Shown: positions 11,126-25,421, counted from the first letter of the stretch. The stretch is DNA of 64,000 nt from Ziziphus jujuba (GCF_031755915.1 NC_083383.1:2794001-2858000); one strand, 5' to 3'. Notes: generated by a model not told the origin, from the sequence alone. Numbers and translations: made by a program.

Positions 11126-11134
11126 TTTATATAG
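11126..11134 (-). promoter_or_regulatory. TATA-like box of CYP707A
   Basis: On the minus strand the sequence reads CTCTATATAAAC, a good plant TATA match, about 110 bases before the start codon at 11015. This implies a leader of roughly 80 bases. The start site itself is inferred. Confidence 0.5.
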
Positions 11135-11273
11135 AGGTCGAAGGCAGCGTCTACAAGATTTCGACAGTAGGAGTAAACAGAGCCGTTAAGTCTTAATACA
11201 CGGAGAAATTACATGGATATTATTATTATTGTTATTATTAGCCGAAACTAATAAAATTTCCGTTTTATTTCCC

Positions 11274-11276
<3 letters not shown>

Positions 11277-11313
<37 letters not shown>
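11277..11313. repeat. Poly(T) run, 37 bases
   Basis: A single uninterrupted T run upstream of CYP707A. It could be the tail of a retroposed sequence on the minus strand, but no element body is recognisable. Confidence 0.9.
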
Positions 11314-11314
<1 letters not shown>

Positions 11315-14300
11315 GTCCTACTTCACTTCCATTATCTTTCTTTCACAACTTTTTTCCTACTTCCTCTCGCCGGGCTCTCATCATTACCTAAGTACGAAAC
11401 CCAATACTTAGTAATGTTTGTGTTTCGGATTTTGGTTTTTTAATTTTTCTTTTTAATAAATCATTAGTTTGCACTAAATAAGATTTAAAAAAAAAAAATC
11501 CAATATTTCTTAATGAACCTGCACCATAGTCCAAAAGCTTTTTTTTATATGTTGCTAATTCTTTTGATTGTTGTTCTTTCAGTGGGTTCATAGATATTGT
11601 AATATGGCTGGTCATCGTGAGAGAGAAAAAAAGAAAAAAAAAAAAACTTTGCTTTGAATTGTTCCTCTCTATTCAATGAGATACTTAAATCGATGGTTTT
11701 TTTTTTTTTTCTCAGTTTGTCCTTTTTTATTTCTATTTCTTTTTTTTTTCTCTTGGTTAAATGAAAGAAGAATTTAGCAATATATAGTGAGGTACTTTAA
11801 CATAGAAATTCAATAGGTTCTATGTTCAAAATTCAATAATTTCATCCAAAAAATTAACAATATATATAAGAATCTAAAAAAATCTAAAAAAAAAAAATCT
11901 ATATGTGAAAGAAAATATTAAAAAATATATATACAAATGAAATAAAAACGTATTTTCTATCCGTTTGAACTTTTATAATAAATGATATTTCAACAATATA
12001 TAAAAAAGATATCTAGTTACTCACATCATAGAGTCCAATTTTTCTGTATTCTGTGAATAATCAATAACTACGTGCCAAATTACATACCATCGAATGGCAG
12101 TTAGTTATTGGTATTTGGCAGTATACGATGAATCGCAGTTTCCAAGCTACATCCATTTTGAGTCCTCACTACATGAACTAAAATCAATGTCCCAAGTTTC
12201 TGAGTGATAGCATTTTGCGAATCATGCAATGCATTAGAAGTTTAGAACCAGAAAAATTAAAGAAGGATAAAAAAAAATAGAAGAAAAATATACTAGTGTG
12301 TAATTGGATCAGGATCGGAGAGGATCCTGATCTTTATAAATTACTGGCTATATATACCCCGGTTCATATCAACCATGCTTTACTTCATTTTTGTCGGGGC
12401 ATACCGACTTAACTGAATAACGGATTGATTTAGTTTTTGCTGGTGGTGTTGATAAGTCTTAAAGGCAGTATGGAATAATCCACATGAAATAATATAGCCA
12501 ATAACAATTTTTTTGTCTGTTTTTATATTCAGGATATTAATATACCCTTTTAAGAAAAAAATGTTGAATTGTCCAAAACCGTGTGTGTCATGCTTCTATA
12601 TACTATTATTTCTTGATTTTACTAGAATTTAATCCGAAAGACACAAAATACGCTCAACTGCTTGTCACGGATTCGCTTAAGGCATGTGTCCAGAATGTTC
12701 AAATCAACCTGAAAATTTGGGTTGAAAAAAGATGAATATTTCTAGGATTTTGTAGGAAAACCGATACGGTAATCAACCTTTATCCGGTAGCGATCCAGAA
12801 CAGGCAGCAAAAATGACACCACCTTCCTTTCCATTATTTTACTTCCGTGGAAACAACTAGTAATTTCCATGGACTTTTGTCCCTCCTATAACTCATCCAC
12901 ACAACAAAGTACAAATTTGTTAACTGTTTCACTAGTCACTACTAACAAACACGTTATATATATATATTTTTATTAGTTTCCTATGAGGGGTTTAGTTGGT
13001 TAGTATGTATCATGTCTTTCAAAAGATTTGCATCTAGACTTGGTAATAAGGAGCATGACTTTACCACAAAATGACAATAATATCTACAATCTATCTGACA
13101 ACTTATTGCTAAATTAAAGTGTTTAAAACAAAATTCTAAAAATTATTAGATGAGATTGGTTCAGTTAGAAAAGTTATCACACCTATATATAAGAAATTGT
13201 GAGATCATATAGCCAAAATCGTAGCCTAGCTGTCAAAAATTATGCTTTTTTATTTTTATTTTTTCAGATTTGAATCTGTATTAAAACGGCGATACCGATA
13301 ATTAAAAAAAAAAATTATGAAATCATGACTTCAAGATATAGAAAAATAAATGTTACACCACTATTCAATGAACAAATATTTTATAAGGTTGAAATATATA
13401 AAGTTGAATCTAGAAGCATTTGGATAATTTTTTAACTACAATATTTAATATTTGTGGAAGTTTATAAAGTTTATACGGACTTAAATCTGCAACCTCCAGT
13501 GGTTAATGTGAAATAATTAAGTTTCTAGTGGTTAATAGGAGTAGCTGATTCATTAATTATAATAATCCGTACCAAAAAAGAAAAAAAAGATTCATTAATT
13601 ATAGTAGGGTGTATCCCTTACGTCAATATTTGGATGGTGGCCGCCACTTTCCGGATTTGCGCCCCACTGGGTGGTTGTGGTGCGGTTATTGACCATATCA
13701 TGCCTCTTCTCTCACATTTTCCTTTGTCTTTTTCAAATCATTTTTTCCTTCCGTAATAATATTTTAATTAATTGTTTAATTGTTTACGGTTAACATTTCA
13801 ATAAGCAAGGAATTTTTTTTTTATATACATAATAAAGAGGGATGTTTGGTTCATGTTTTTGCAAAGCATTAAAATCTTTTATTGCAATTTATTTTAATTT
13901 TTAAAGTTCATACTCTGTTGATTATTTTTTTTTTAATGTAGATGAATTCTTCATGATTCATCATATGTACAATTATATTCACCAAAAAAATCATATGTGC
14001 AATTATTGTAATAACTCAAAAATGCTCATTTTTATTGTGTGGAATTTGAAATATTTATGGCAGAAAAGAAATAAAGAAAAAGAATCTGGCGCAGATATAT
14101 ATGTACATATATGGATAAAGAAAAACAGAATACATTAGATAATTCTTCTTTTTTTAGTTAATTTTTTTTATCCATAAAATTCTCTTAATCAAACAATGGA
14201 AATTAAAATAATTTATATTATTTTTTCACGCCGCTAATAGACTTTTAAATTTAGTTTCACAATGGAATTTCTTATGGTATCTATTAGTACTGATATTACA

Positions 14301-14510
14301 ATTCACAAGTCATTACTAGAATGTTAATTTTTTTTAATATAATATGACATAAAGTGGTTTGAAGTTTGATAAATTAACATTTTAGCTTTTCAATGTACTA
14401 GCAACGCTTTCAATTTCTTTTTTTTTTCTTTTTTTTCCTATAGTTTAAAATTTGTATCATTAGCTTTGTGATTCCTTAAATCATACTTATATTTGCATTT
14501 TTTTTTTTTT

Positions 14511-14786
14511 GCACCTTGATATTTAAAATTTAGTTTCTTTTTTTTTTTTTAATTTTGATTCGTAAATTATTTTTAATTTAAAATTTACCAATATATTTTA
14601 AAGTGTGATGCATTTGATGCAACGTATAAAAGTTTTATAAGATTGTTTAACTTTTTTAATTTTGTTGTTTTCATCTTGCAATGGATGCATTACATATCTC
14701 AAAAAATTATATCAAAAATAGTTTTCGAGGGTCAAAGTGTAATAGAAATTGAGAAATGACAAAAAAATATTGAAGGATCAAAGTGC
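14511..14786. mobile_element. Candidate foldback / MITE-like relic
   Basis: The left end reads 'gcaccttgatatttaaaatt' and the right end, reverse-complemented, reads 'gcactttgatccttcaatat'. These are imperfect inverted ends about 276 bases apart with further loosely matching arms inward. The interior is AT-rich and non-coding. Divergent ends and no clear target-site duplication make this only a candidate non-autonomous DNA element. Confidence 0.3.
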
Positions 14787-15215
14787 GAATGTGCGCATAA
14801 TTCACAAACTAACAGATGAATACCCCTTTAAATTTCATACATAAAAGGAAGTCAAGCTACCATTTGATAGCATAAATTTTTAACTAAAAAGATAATAAAT
14901 TAATTAGCTCTTTTTTTTATTAGCTGAAATTAATTAGCTGGTTAATACAATATATGTACTCTATATATATATATATATATATGTATAAATATACTTTGCT
15001 TTTCAAAAGGCTGTGTAAAAAAAATGTCACCCGGCTACCAAAAAGAAAAACTGGCTATAAATGTTACATTAGTGATGGAGATTTATAACGCGGGTGAAAA
15101 ACCTTTATATAGATGATTATATTATGATTATAGTTTTGTCTTGTAGTGAAGTTAAGTAGATAAGGGAAGGAGAAGCATGAAGTGAAAAATGGAGTGTGGT
15201 TTGAAGAGATGAGAT

Positions 15216-15249
15216 GAGAATGAGAATGAGAATGAGAATGAGAATGAGA
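15216..15249. repeat. (GAGAAT)n short tandem repeat
   Basis: About 5.6 copies of a six-base purine-rich unit, at the left edge of the GC-richer island. Confidence 0.9.
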
Positions 15250-15269
15250 TAGATATTCATATGAAAAGG

Positions 15270-15870
15270 AACGAAGTGAAGTGGGAATCTAAGTGGGGTC
15301 CCAAGAGAAGGTGCAGTGGCATCCAGCTCACCTGTGTCTGTGTATGAAAGAATTCTTAAGATCTCCGACCTTCCAGACTGAGATCGGGCCAGTCGGCTGG
15401 TCCTCGCTGATTCTCGTAGGGCCCATCATGTCGGCCCGTACGGATATAAAATTCGGGCGGACGCGGAAATCTCCGGAGACTGGTAAGTCTTTGGGACCTC
15501 ATCTTTAGTTTCTGTGCAACTCCGTCTCCAATTTCACGCTGTTGTTGTTGAGAGGGCTCGTATGAGGATGAGGCTGTAAAATTCTTCATGTTTTGGAGGG
15601 TCTTCCAATATATTCTTGCCCCAGTAGAACGAAAGAATTAAAAAAAAATAAAAAAATTCAATTTCCAGTTTATAAAAAAAATAAAACAAATAATAATAAT
15701 ACCTCACCCTCACCAGGTGCCTGTCACCATCCAAGCTAGCTGGATTTGACACTTGTCGTCATCCCGGTGGTTCCTTTTCGAGAGCCTTCGGATACGAGAT
15801 GGTGCCCTTCCACGGCTTGCCCTCACTGATTTGACATCTTGCACGTGTGTTGCGTGTGCCTGGTCTCATG
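15270..15870. other. GC-richer island of unknown role within the gene desert
   Basis: About 600 bases stand out from the AT-rich surroundings, with GC-rich words such as 'cgggcggacgcgg', 'gtcggcccgtacgg' and 'ccttccacggcttgccctc', a donor-like CTGGTAAGTC near 15479, and a G-box-like GCACGTGT near 15841. An AT-rich gap at about 15630-15705 splits it. Open frames of 71-77 codons occur on both strands here, but neither resembles a known protein. It could be the promoter and first exon of an unrecognised transcript, a non-coding RNA gene or a conserved non-coding element. Confidence 0.35.
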
Positions 15871-17551
15871 CATTTCCAAAACAATACCCCATTTTACAAT
15901 TTTCTTTTTCTTTTTAATTATTAATTTCGTCTGTTTCTTTCTAGCTAAAAATCTTCATAATATATGAATTTTTCTCTCATGTATTTATATATGGTTTTGA
16001 TAATAGTAGCCCTATTATGTCTATGAGTTATAATAAATAAAAAAAAAATTCTTTATTATGTCTTTGCGTTTTTCTTGGTTAAAAAATATTTGATTCTTCA
16101 ATGAGAATTATAGACTGATCATGTAACGTATCTTACAAAATTTTGACGCCCTGATGAGTTATTGTCTATTTTAATTCTCATTATATATGATCTTGTTAAG
16201 TGTGAAGGTTAAAAGAGTTTTTTACTTGATGTATTTTTTAATAGATAGTAATGTAAATGCATTATTAAACATATGAATAATTTTTTGTTCAATTTTAAAA
16301 AAGAATTCAATTTAAATTTATAAAGTATATTTCTCATCTAACGAGATTTAAATTCGAAAATGCGAGCTTGACTATCGGTAGCATTTGAAGAGTGCCTTAG
16401 ATTTTGTTTTTTTTTTTTGGTTTTTGTTTTTGTTTTTGTTTTTTTTTTTTTTTTTTTTTTTTTGGGGGGGGAACATGGTCCTAAATGGTTGATAGGAAAT
16501 AATTGCATCCATCCCAACCATTATAATTTTTAAAAGAAATAGTTCTGTCATCTTCTATCACATAGTCTACAATATAATTCACCTTAGCTATTATTTAAAT
16601 CGATGTTATGTTTGAGAATTTTACCATAACAATATTCCTTGTTCGTTAGAGGAAAAAGACGCGAGGCAAGTACTTTAATTTCTGTCGGTGAAGCCTTAAA
16701 AAGAACTCAGCTAAAGATGATAGAGTTTTCACATATCCATTTTCTCGAAACTCAAAGAGGGATTTGAGCCGCAAGTCTGAACCAAGCTCCATTTAATATC
16801 TAGTGGTATCAATGCAAATTTAGACTATCCTGAGCTGTAATCCAAATTAAACACAATTATTTCCTCCTAAAAATTAATCATTCTTCTCTCAAATCTCAAC
16901 TTTAGTTGTGACTATCCATTTTCATGGCCTAAAAAAGCAACTTTTATGCTTTTCGTTATATTATTATCTCTCCTAGTCTCTCTCTTAAAATTTGTTGACA
17001 TTCCATTCGTGTTTTCATCTATTTATTATTTCACTTTAAAAAAAAAAAAAAAAAAGAGTGATGTGAAAGCCGTGGGGTTCCATGGCAGTACACTGAATAC
17101 GATAACCAATGATACCTTGAACCAAATTGATAGACACATATATATATATGGTACATGGTATATATATGAAGGACTGGGTCAATCAAGATTCAAGGTTCGT
17201 CAACTTATTATCATTCGACACGATGAAGAGCAAGGACATTATGGAAGCCCCCTTTGTCATAAACACTTTGAATCACACAAATCATCAAGTACGTGTACGG
17301 TTTGCCTTTGAAAGAGACTTGATAATAAAATTGATGTCTGAATACATAGCGTTTCTCATTTTTATTACAAGGTTAGGCACCCCATGCAACAAACAATCAT
17401 ATATATAGATATAGAAACCATGAAAGAGACTCGAAACATTAAAAGTGCTTATGAATGAATATTCCACATTTTTTTGGAAACTCTCTTACTTCTCTCTGAT
17501 CTGATCTCTTTTTCTTCTTCTTTTTTCTTTCGTCCTCAACATCGATCTGTT

Positions 17552-17586
<35 letters not shown>
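17552..17586. repeat. Compound (CT)n(AT)n microsatellite
   Basis: A (CT)n tract of eight to nine units runs directly into an (AT)n tract of about nine units. CT tracts like this are frequent in plant promoters and leaders, but no gene start follows. Confidence 0.9.
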
Positions 17587-20258
17587 GCAGGTATTCCCTA
17601 ACTACTAAGATTGATCCTCCATAAGCCATAATCCGCAATCCATAATAACCCATAATATTGAAATGACAAGTGAGTGAGGGCGAGAGAGTACTACCTAGCC
17701 TATTAGATTGCCTAGTATACATATGCCAGCTAGAATCTCTAACAAACATATATTCGTCTTCGTTTCTATCATTTTCTTCCACTTCATCACATGCTCAATA
17801 ATATAGCTATACTCCAGGTTTTGCTAAAAACATAATAATGTTAGCGAAACATATCTATTTTGTTTACTCTTTTTGGGATATGGCAGTCGACCCTTCAACA
17901 TCAAAATACAATCATCAATTGGAAGAATGTTTGTGTGTACTATTTGTACGATGCTCAATACGTGTCGTTTGATGGATTCTCCCTTTTAATTCATTGTTGG
18001 GTTGGTGCTGGATATGGATTCCGGTTTCGCAGTCTCCACATGAGTAGAAAATCTATACAAGATACTCCGAGTGTGAATTATTAGGGCCAGGTGTCCTCTG
18101 CTACAAGCTCATAATGTACTACCAGTCCACAATTCACCAACCATATACGTTTAATCAACTTTTATTTCATTTTTTTATTCTGGTTGCTCACTAAGTCAGC
18201 ATATACGTAATGGAAACGTTTGAGTGCATACATTAATTTTCAAAGGCATTTCAACTTTACAAGTTTTTCCATTTGTGGTGTTTTCTAGCCGTGACTTGAA
18301 GTAAAGCACAACTTCTTTTTTTGGATATAAGAGACGAATTTATAATAAAGCCCATGTGGGGACATGGTTCATGGTATGTAGAATATTTGGTTCCAAATTT
18401 AATCTTTTTTCGACGGTGCTTTTATGCCAAGCGGCACGCACTCTCTCATGAAACAGGCATCTACAATCAGCTTACTATATCAAAAACAAATAAAATAGTT
18501 CATCACAAATTGTGATTTTTGTTGTACGTCCTGCTGTACGTATATATATATATATATATATATATAAGGTGAACATGAACATTAAACCCTGCATCCCTTT
18601 TTTTTTTTTTGTGTATTAATATTGATTTTTAAAAACTCTATATACATAATTAATTTAATATATAGTATATAAATGCGGATAAAAAAAAAGAAAAAAAAAA
18701 AAAAAAAAACAACTGTAAAGTTTGAAGAATAACAACAATATATTGGAAGCAGCTCCCATGCATCTATGTTCAGTTTAGCTCTCGAATAGGATCGATGATT
18801 GGAATTTTGAAACTTTGTGGAAGAACAACTTCCATGCCTTCTCCATTGATTTTTGTGGGGCTAGTTATACACTTCGCATTTGGAATAATTATATGTTTGA
18901 CTTTTGTGTGTCTGGATTTGGCAATATACAATGAGTTTGATTTAATTTGCCAACAACGAGTGAGTACTTATATAGCTGAATTGACAATCTTAACTTCTTT
19001 AGTTTGATATTGGAAGTTTGAATTTAATAACAATATATAAACCTTGCATTGATAAATTTGGAGTGACATTATATTCTTAAAAGTCAGCATAGTATTATAT
19101 TCTTAAAAGTCAGCATAATTCTTTGTGCACTTTCTTGTAATTTTATTCACACCCAACTCTCGGAGTTTTAATTGCACCGAACAAATAAACTTTATACAAT
19201 CCTATTAGAAATTTATATTTTTATCCCAACTTAAATTACAATTAAAAATATTTAATAATTAAACATATTTATGAGTGTATGATTAAATATCTCAAATATA
19301 TTCAGAAACATATGATTAAATATCTTAAATACATTTTAGAAATATGTAATTGAATATCTTTAGCAATGAACATTTCAAATATATAAAGTATGAGATTGTA
19401 TGTATATATATATATATATTATATTGGTTTAGTTGGAATTTTATAAACTAGAAATATTTTAAATATCAAAAAGATTGTATAAAAATAATTTATATTTTTT
19501 ATATGTTTATATGATAGTATGCAAAAATGGGACCGTATAAAATTTTGATGAAATGGAAAAGAAAGAATTTCTCTTCAAATAAATATCAATTTCATCGGGA
19601 ATGTTAATTGTAAATTTCAAAATTTAAAAGATTAGATTTTAATTATTGCAACTTTAAAACGCCTAAATGAATATTCCTTTGTTAATGAAACGACCAACAG
19701 ATGGTGGACCGCCAAAATCGCAAAATTGCCATTTGACACGGACCTCGCAACTTGGCCTTTCTGTGCAGCCTAATCGCCTACGTGGTCAGCCAGACAAAAC
19801 CAGAAAAATAACGCAGTTTCTTTATCTCACCCCTTCCTGAAATAACTGTGTTTCAGGCACTCATCTTTCTGCATCCAAATTTAGTACCAAGTTCTGGTCC
19901 ATCAAATGTTAAATTAATTGCAAGTCCAAAAAAAATGTTATTTATATATATAGAGGGAGCTATGATTTATTGGGATGTTTTAACATAAAATGGTAATGTG
20001 ATGTCATGATGTATATGATATGGGTGAAACATCAATTAACAATTTAAAGTTAGATTGTAAAATGTCAAAATTTTATATACATATAAACTTTTTCGTGGGT
20101 GCACTTAATTAATTTTTGTAATCCATTTTTGTTTGTTTGGGAATGTTTTCGTATAATAATTTTTTATTTACATACAAATTTTCTTTCCATTTTTTTTTTT
20201 TTTTGGACATAAAATATAAAAAGTTTTAAAGGCAAGTGATGTACTGATCAGCCGGTTT

Positions 20259-20295
<37 letters not shown>

Positions 20296-22502
20296 CGGTC
20301 ACTACCCTTTCTCATTGTCAATTTTGAAATATAATATTTTGTTGGAAATGCAAATCTAAATCCACAACGGTAAAAAAAGTAAAAATCATTTACCATATTT
20401 AATTTAAGTGGGTTCTCATACAGATTTCTAATTGATTTTGGATTGAAATTTCATTAGGGCTTGGATAAGTCAGCTCCTTCCAATGCTTTCCAATTCCTTT
20501 TGCTTCCTCCTCCTTCAGTTTTACCTCTTCAAACACCATTGCGCATATCATAGCACTCCATCAAATTTGTGTTCATGAATTTATTGTCACAAACAGCAAT
20601 TTAATAACCAATCTTGCCCCAAAAAAATAGCCAATTAAATATGTGCAAGCAATATAAAAACCTAGCCACAATATATTTAATGGATATTTTTGCAAAGCTA
20701 TATATATTCAACGAATTGCAATCTCTTCAATTTCTCTACTCTGAAGTTTATGTAAATATATTATAGGAGTGTATCCAACTTAACTAACATATATAATCAC
20801 ATAATATAAAGGATGCGGAAGCAATCGCTTTGGGTTGGATGGAATTTTTTTTTTTAATTTAATTTTTTTTTTTTTGGTCTAGAGGATTCGATGGAATTTG
20901 AGCGAGTCAAGCAAGTGCAAATAAGCCAAACAAAAGTCTTGAATTAAAAAAGTTTGTGGACTTTTTCCAAAACGATATTATGCATTCTTTCCAATATGCT
21001 TTTCGACAATTTTTTTTTTAAAAAAAAAATTTAATCCCAACCTCTTCAATTTGCCAACCAGATCTTCACCTTCTTCCGGGTCACGGACGCTGCATACATT
21101 ATTCCTTACTATCTTATAAAGTTCAGGGTTATGTATGGAGAAGAATTCCAGAAAATAAATAAAGGAAAAATATATTCTTCGTGGGAAGAATTAAATATTT
21201 TACGTGGTTGAATTGAATATTTTTTTTATTTTTCTATTTTTTGTCAACATATTACAATTTGGAATGGGAGAATTCAACACAATCAAAATTTGAATTTGTA
21301 TTCTATTTTACCACCGAATCAAACCAATGAATACGTGATTGAGTTGAAGATTGCATATTGAATAAAAACCAAGAAAATGATAAGGGAAAACTAAGGGGGT
21401 GGTCGAGGTAAAAAGCAAAAGGGATAAAAAAGCGATTAAAAAAACTTTTTAATAATTTTGTAAGATACGGCAGAAAGTGACGGTGAAGCATAAATAAGAG
21501 ATGGATGGAAGGAGCAATCGTAAAAAAGAAAAAGATATTCTCTTACATAGCTGTTCTTCATATTTATATAAAAATGTGTTTGTGGTCAAGAGCAGCAAAT
21601 GGAGCAATATCAAGGTGTAATCATCGCTGAATTGCCAATAAGATGATACGTTATAAGGGACCCAATCGGAAATTTCAATCTCCAAAACATAATCTCCAGC
21701 TGGAGAATCTCTAAAAGCACATGAATTATTGTTTAATGTTGAGGTATTTTTGGGAATCTACCACCATATAATGGCTACAGACCATACCATGACCATGACA
21801 ACTCTTACTGCTTGCACTATTTTTTCCCCAGTACAAAATTGATGGATCATTTTCTAATTGGTCAAACTGGGCTCCATCATTTTTTTTTTTTTTTTTAGTT
21901 TCCTTTTTTCTTTCTTTTTCTCTGTCTGTGTTTTTCACTGCTTCCAAGTATCTCAAATGATTCTTAATTACTTCGACAGATTAATGATGTTCCATGCCTT
22001 TCAAGCTCTAACTTAACAAATTATTACCACCGTAATATAAAACTTATACCCTAAATTAACGATCCCAATGTCCATCAAGTTCCTTATTTCATTTTTCCTT
22101 TTTTCCTTTTGGTTCTTCTCTGATAATATTGTTATGATTTTTGTAAATTTACTTGCTGGATATGAAAGTAAAATTTCAATATTGTTGAAAAAATGCAGCC
22201 CTTGTTGGTAATCTAACATGGCAGGCTTTAGTGAGTCAATTGACTGTGGGCATCTGTGCAAAGATAGAAAAGCCTTACTTTCTGTTCCTCGGCCTCCCCT
22301 CCACCGTCCCCTTTTTTAGCTTTTTACTCTTCATTCGTCATTTTCGTATACGAGGCCTCTCATCCTTCGCGCCAATTATATCCCCAGCCGCCCTTTCCAC
22401 AACCTTTCTTTTCTTTCTTTTTTTATTTTTTTTTCAATAAAATAAAATAAAATTTTGGGCCCACTTTTTTTTTTTTGGGTTTAAAAAAAAAACCTAGAGC
22501 CC

Positions 22503-22504
<2 letters not shown>

Positions 22505-22533
<29 letters not shown>
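22505..22533. repeat. Poly(T) run, 29 bases
   Basis: Uninterrupted T run flanked by a second, shorter copy of the motif 'gcccactttttt' about 45 bases upstream, which suggests local duplication. Confidence 0.85.
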
Positions 22534-23633
22534 GGGGGTGCTAAAATGGCATCTGTATATTCTCTGTGTTTACATTACAAAATATTCTTACTTTTTCAGA
22601 TCTAAATTTTGATATGTGACTTTATTTTTCATGTGTTCCTATGGAAAAAAATATTCTTTATAGTAAAAAACAAAAAAATGATAATCAAATTTATAAATAT
22701 ATCTTGAATATAAAAAGATTCGAGATAGCATTTTAGAGCTTTTTTGTGGGGGTCGTATATGAATAGCATTTTCACAAAAAATGTAAAATTTTGATTTTTG
22801 TATGCACTCTTTTCTGTATACCTTCCGTATAGAAGCGAATACAGTTGACCCTTAATAACTTCGGTTAATTGGCAACTCCAACTCCAGCAGTCCAGCTTAC
22901 TTTATTCCTTGCAACTTCCGAACCCAATGACATGTTCAGTGACGTAAGATTCGACCCAATACAGAAGCCCGACAAGCCCAATTTGCATATTAGCAGGGAA
23001 AACGAACCACTATAAATTAGGCTTGACACAGACAGAGATAACACTTAAAATGATGAAAACTGATCAATTTTAACGTTGAAATAGCTACCGAATAGAAAAT
23101 TAGAATAGATTTAAAATATCAATTAGATACACTTAATCAATTTAAAAATTTATTAAGTAATCTTATGTAGAATTTTACACACAGCTTTTTATATAGAATT
23201 TTACACAGAGCTTTCTCGTTCGTCAATTTGTTTTGTTATTTTCAATAAATGATTGTTACTTCATCCACCTTTTTCATTTATTCTATTGCTTTTCATCCAT
23301 TAAACCCTGAGGCTGCATTTGAAGTTGCATCATAAAATATTATTAAAAAAATAATAATAATAAAAAAGACGAAAAAAAAAGAAGAAGTTATATTACCAGA
23401 TAAAAATATTCAAATAAATGTGATTACACAAAGAAAGAAATTGATTAAAAATTAATCAAAGTATGAAGAACTAAGGTGTTGTAAAACACATTCATAACTA
23501 AATCTTCCATTTCTCCTATTGATCATTTAACAATTAACAAGAATTAAATGTCTCATGGGCACCGGGCAGCATGCCAAACAAAAATACCCGGCAAGTATGT
23601 GTAACTGTATTCTCACTGAATGGTGAACGAAAT

Positions 23634-25421
23634 TCAGGCTCTTTGTCCATACGAGTTTTCAAGGACTGGGACCGCAGGTCCGTATACCAAACGGCATCGA
23701 TCACTAAATGAACCAACCAATCGAGACACCACCTCCTTAAAAAACATGGATGCCACCTGAAAACGAAAAATGTAGCTGTAATGCTATGCTTCAACTTGCA
23801 TTAATCATACAGAAAATTTCCAATATTTAAATTTCAATTCATGCAGGCTATTATCAAAGAATCGAACTTGCAAATTTGATCAGCACCCTGTACCACGAAA
23901 GGATTTCCCAAAACTGAACAGGACAGTTACAGGAAATATGTGAGATTATAGCTCATCTAAAGACATTAAAAAAACAAGTTCATGCCATCTTTTTTTCTTT
24001 CCATTTTCTAGTGCTCGACATACTCAAAAGGACAAGGTAATGCGTGCAGCAAACTCTGAAACGACTTAAAGTGAATTCAGAAGAAAATAACCTACCTAAA
24101 CCAAATATTTTCACTAGTCAAACCTGGACAATTACAAAAATTGAGAAATCATGGGAAGAACTATGGTATCAAATCCCAAGGCAAGAAGATGCAGTGGACA
24201 CAATTTAGGTGGCGGTTGAAGTGACAGCGATTTAAAAGTCTAGTGAGGTAAAAGATAGTTGATTGGCAATGTTAACTAGCGATGGTTTTTTCACGGCTGA
24301 AGTGTTTATGCCGCGGCAGATTATAGAGCATGTTGTTGCTTAGAATTAGAAAGGATGCTGAGATATGCTCACAGCCAGACGTGGTGGTATGAACCAGAGG
24401 TCCGGTACTGCAGCATAATAGAGGAATGATATGGGAGAATAAATGTTTAATCATGCAGTCCTAGTTCCTCAAAACTTTATAATGTCAGAACAATGCCAGA
24501 AATTTTTATTTATTTTTTAAATAGAGAAATAAATTAAGCAAAGAATTGTTACCTGTCGATAAAGTGGTGACTGAAACTTAAAATCTACCAAGAAATAAAG
24601 GTTGCATGTCCCTGGAACGGGTCCCGGGTTGAACTCCCAGATGTTTATCAAATGATCAAAAAGTGTACTATCTGACACAGTGGTCTAGAAGCAAAAGAGA
24701 AATAAAGATTATGAGAAAGCAGCATCCGCAAAAACATAACAATAACAGAACCGATTATATCATTGAGAACTGAAGCATGGTAAAAAAAAAAAATAATAAT
24801 AATAATAAATAAAAAATTAAAAAAATTCAAAGGAATCACTTAAAATTCCCAGAGACATTTCAATGTACATAAAACTCAACCTATTGATGATAAGATATGT
24901 TGGGTAAATAATGACTCAAAGAAGAGGAAGGGCAGATTTATTAATCGAACAGGCAGTATCAACTTGTACTTTCTCTAATTTCAACCTCAAATGGCTTAAA
25001 AAAATTCACAGAGCACCAAAGCCGAAAGCTGTCAAGATAAGTAGAAGTCCCAATTCAAGCAATGAATATATTATAGGTGATAAACACATCATATGCATGC
25101 AGTGAGTGTCACTGCTCGATATTAATGTCACTTTTGCACTACTAGGTATCTACCTAAACTAAAGACCACAAAAACCAAATATAGCCTCAAAATAAAAGGT
25201 CTTACTTTAATACATTGAAAAGTCAGTAATAATCTTCTGGAGCTTTGCTTCCCAGAAAATGTAATTTCAATCTATAATTCTATATAGAACACTGAAGACC
25301 TAAGCCAAATTTGCTCTAACACCAACCACAATGGTACTCACTAATACACAGGCTTATATTACAATCTTATAACCAAAGATCCTGCAACCAATGTAGAAGG
25401 AAACATATAGAAGAAACCATA

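Larger units (their letters stand above)
11200..15150. other. AT-rich gene-free stretch upstream of CYP707A
   Basis: Nearly 4 kb with no supportable exon. It starts with a T37 run (11277-11313) and continues as AT-rich DNA with short direct repeats, for example 'gattcattaattata' twice near 13547 and 13590. A possible foldback element lies at 14511-14786 and an (AT)n run at 14961-14982. It may include distal CYP707A control sequence; nothing proves it. Confidence 0.6.
15870..23633. other. AT-rich gene-free stretch between the GC island and COQ10
   Basis: Nearly 8 kb without a supportable exon. Contents are simple repeats, including T25 followed by G7-8 near 16439-16470, (CT)n(AT)n at 17552-17586, (AT)n near 18540-18566 and 20262-20294, and T29 at 22505-22533. 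There is a 24-base two-copy repeat near 19068-19117 and a roughly 47-base diverged repeat near 19260-19360. Reading frames up to 121 codons are low-complexity and not conserved in any family I know. I looked for common plant microRNA sequences by eye and found none. Confidence 0.6.

Noticed and set aside
15293..15589. Open frames on both strands in the GC island as protein genes
   Set aside because: Both frames are open because the DNA is GC-richer, and neither has a recognisable domain. I kept the island as a finding without calling a CDS.
16946..17408. Overlapping frames of 121 and 93 codons
   Set aside because: The translations follow poly(A) and (AT)n sequence and carry no conserved motif, and no splice-compatible neighbours were found.
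21303..22440. Run of short frames on both strands
   Set aside because: Composition-driven frames rich in Phe, Leu, Lys and Ser, with no domain signal or exon phase consistency.
11200..23633. Known plant microRNA precursors in the gene desert
   Set aside because: I compared by eye with the mature sequences of common conserved families (156, 159, 160, 164, 166-169, 171, 172, 319, 390, 393-396, 398) and saw no match. A computed search would be more sensitive.
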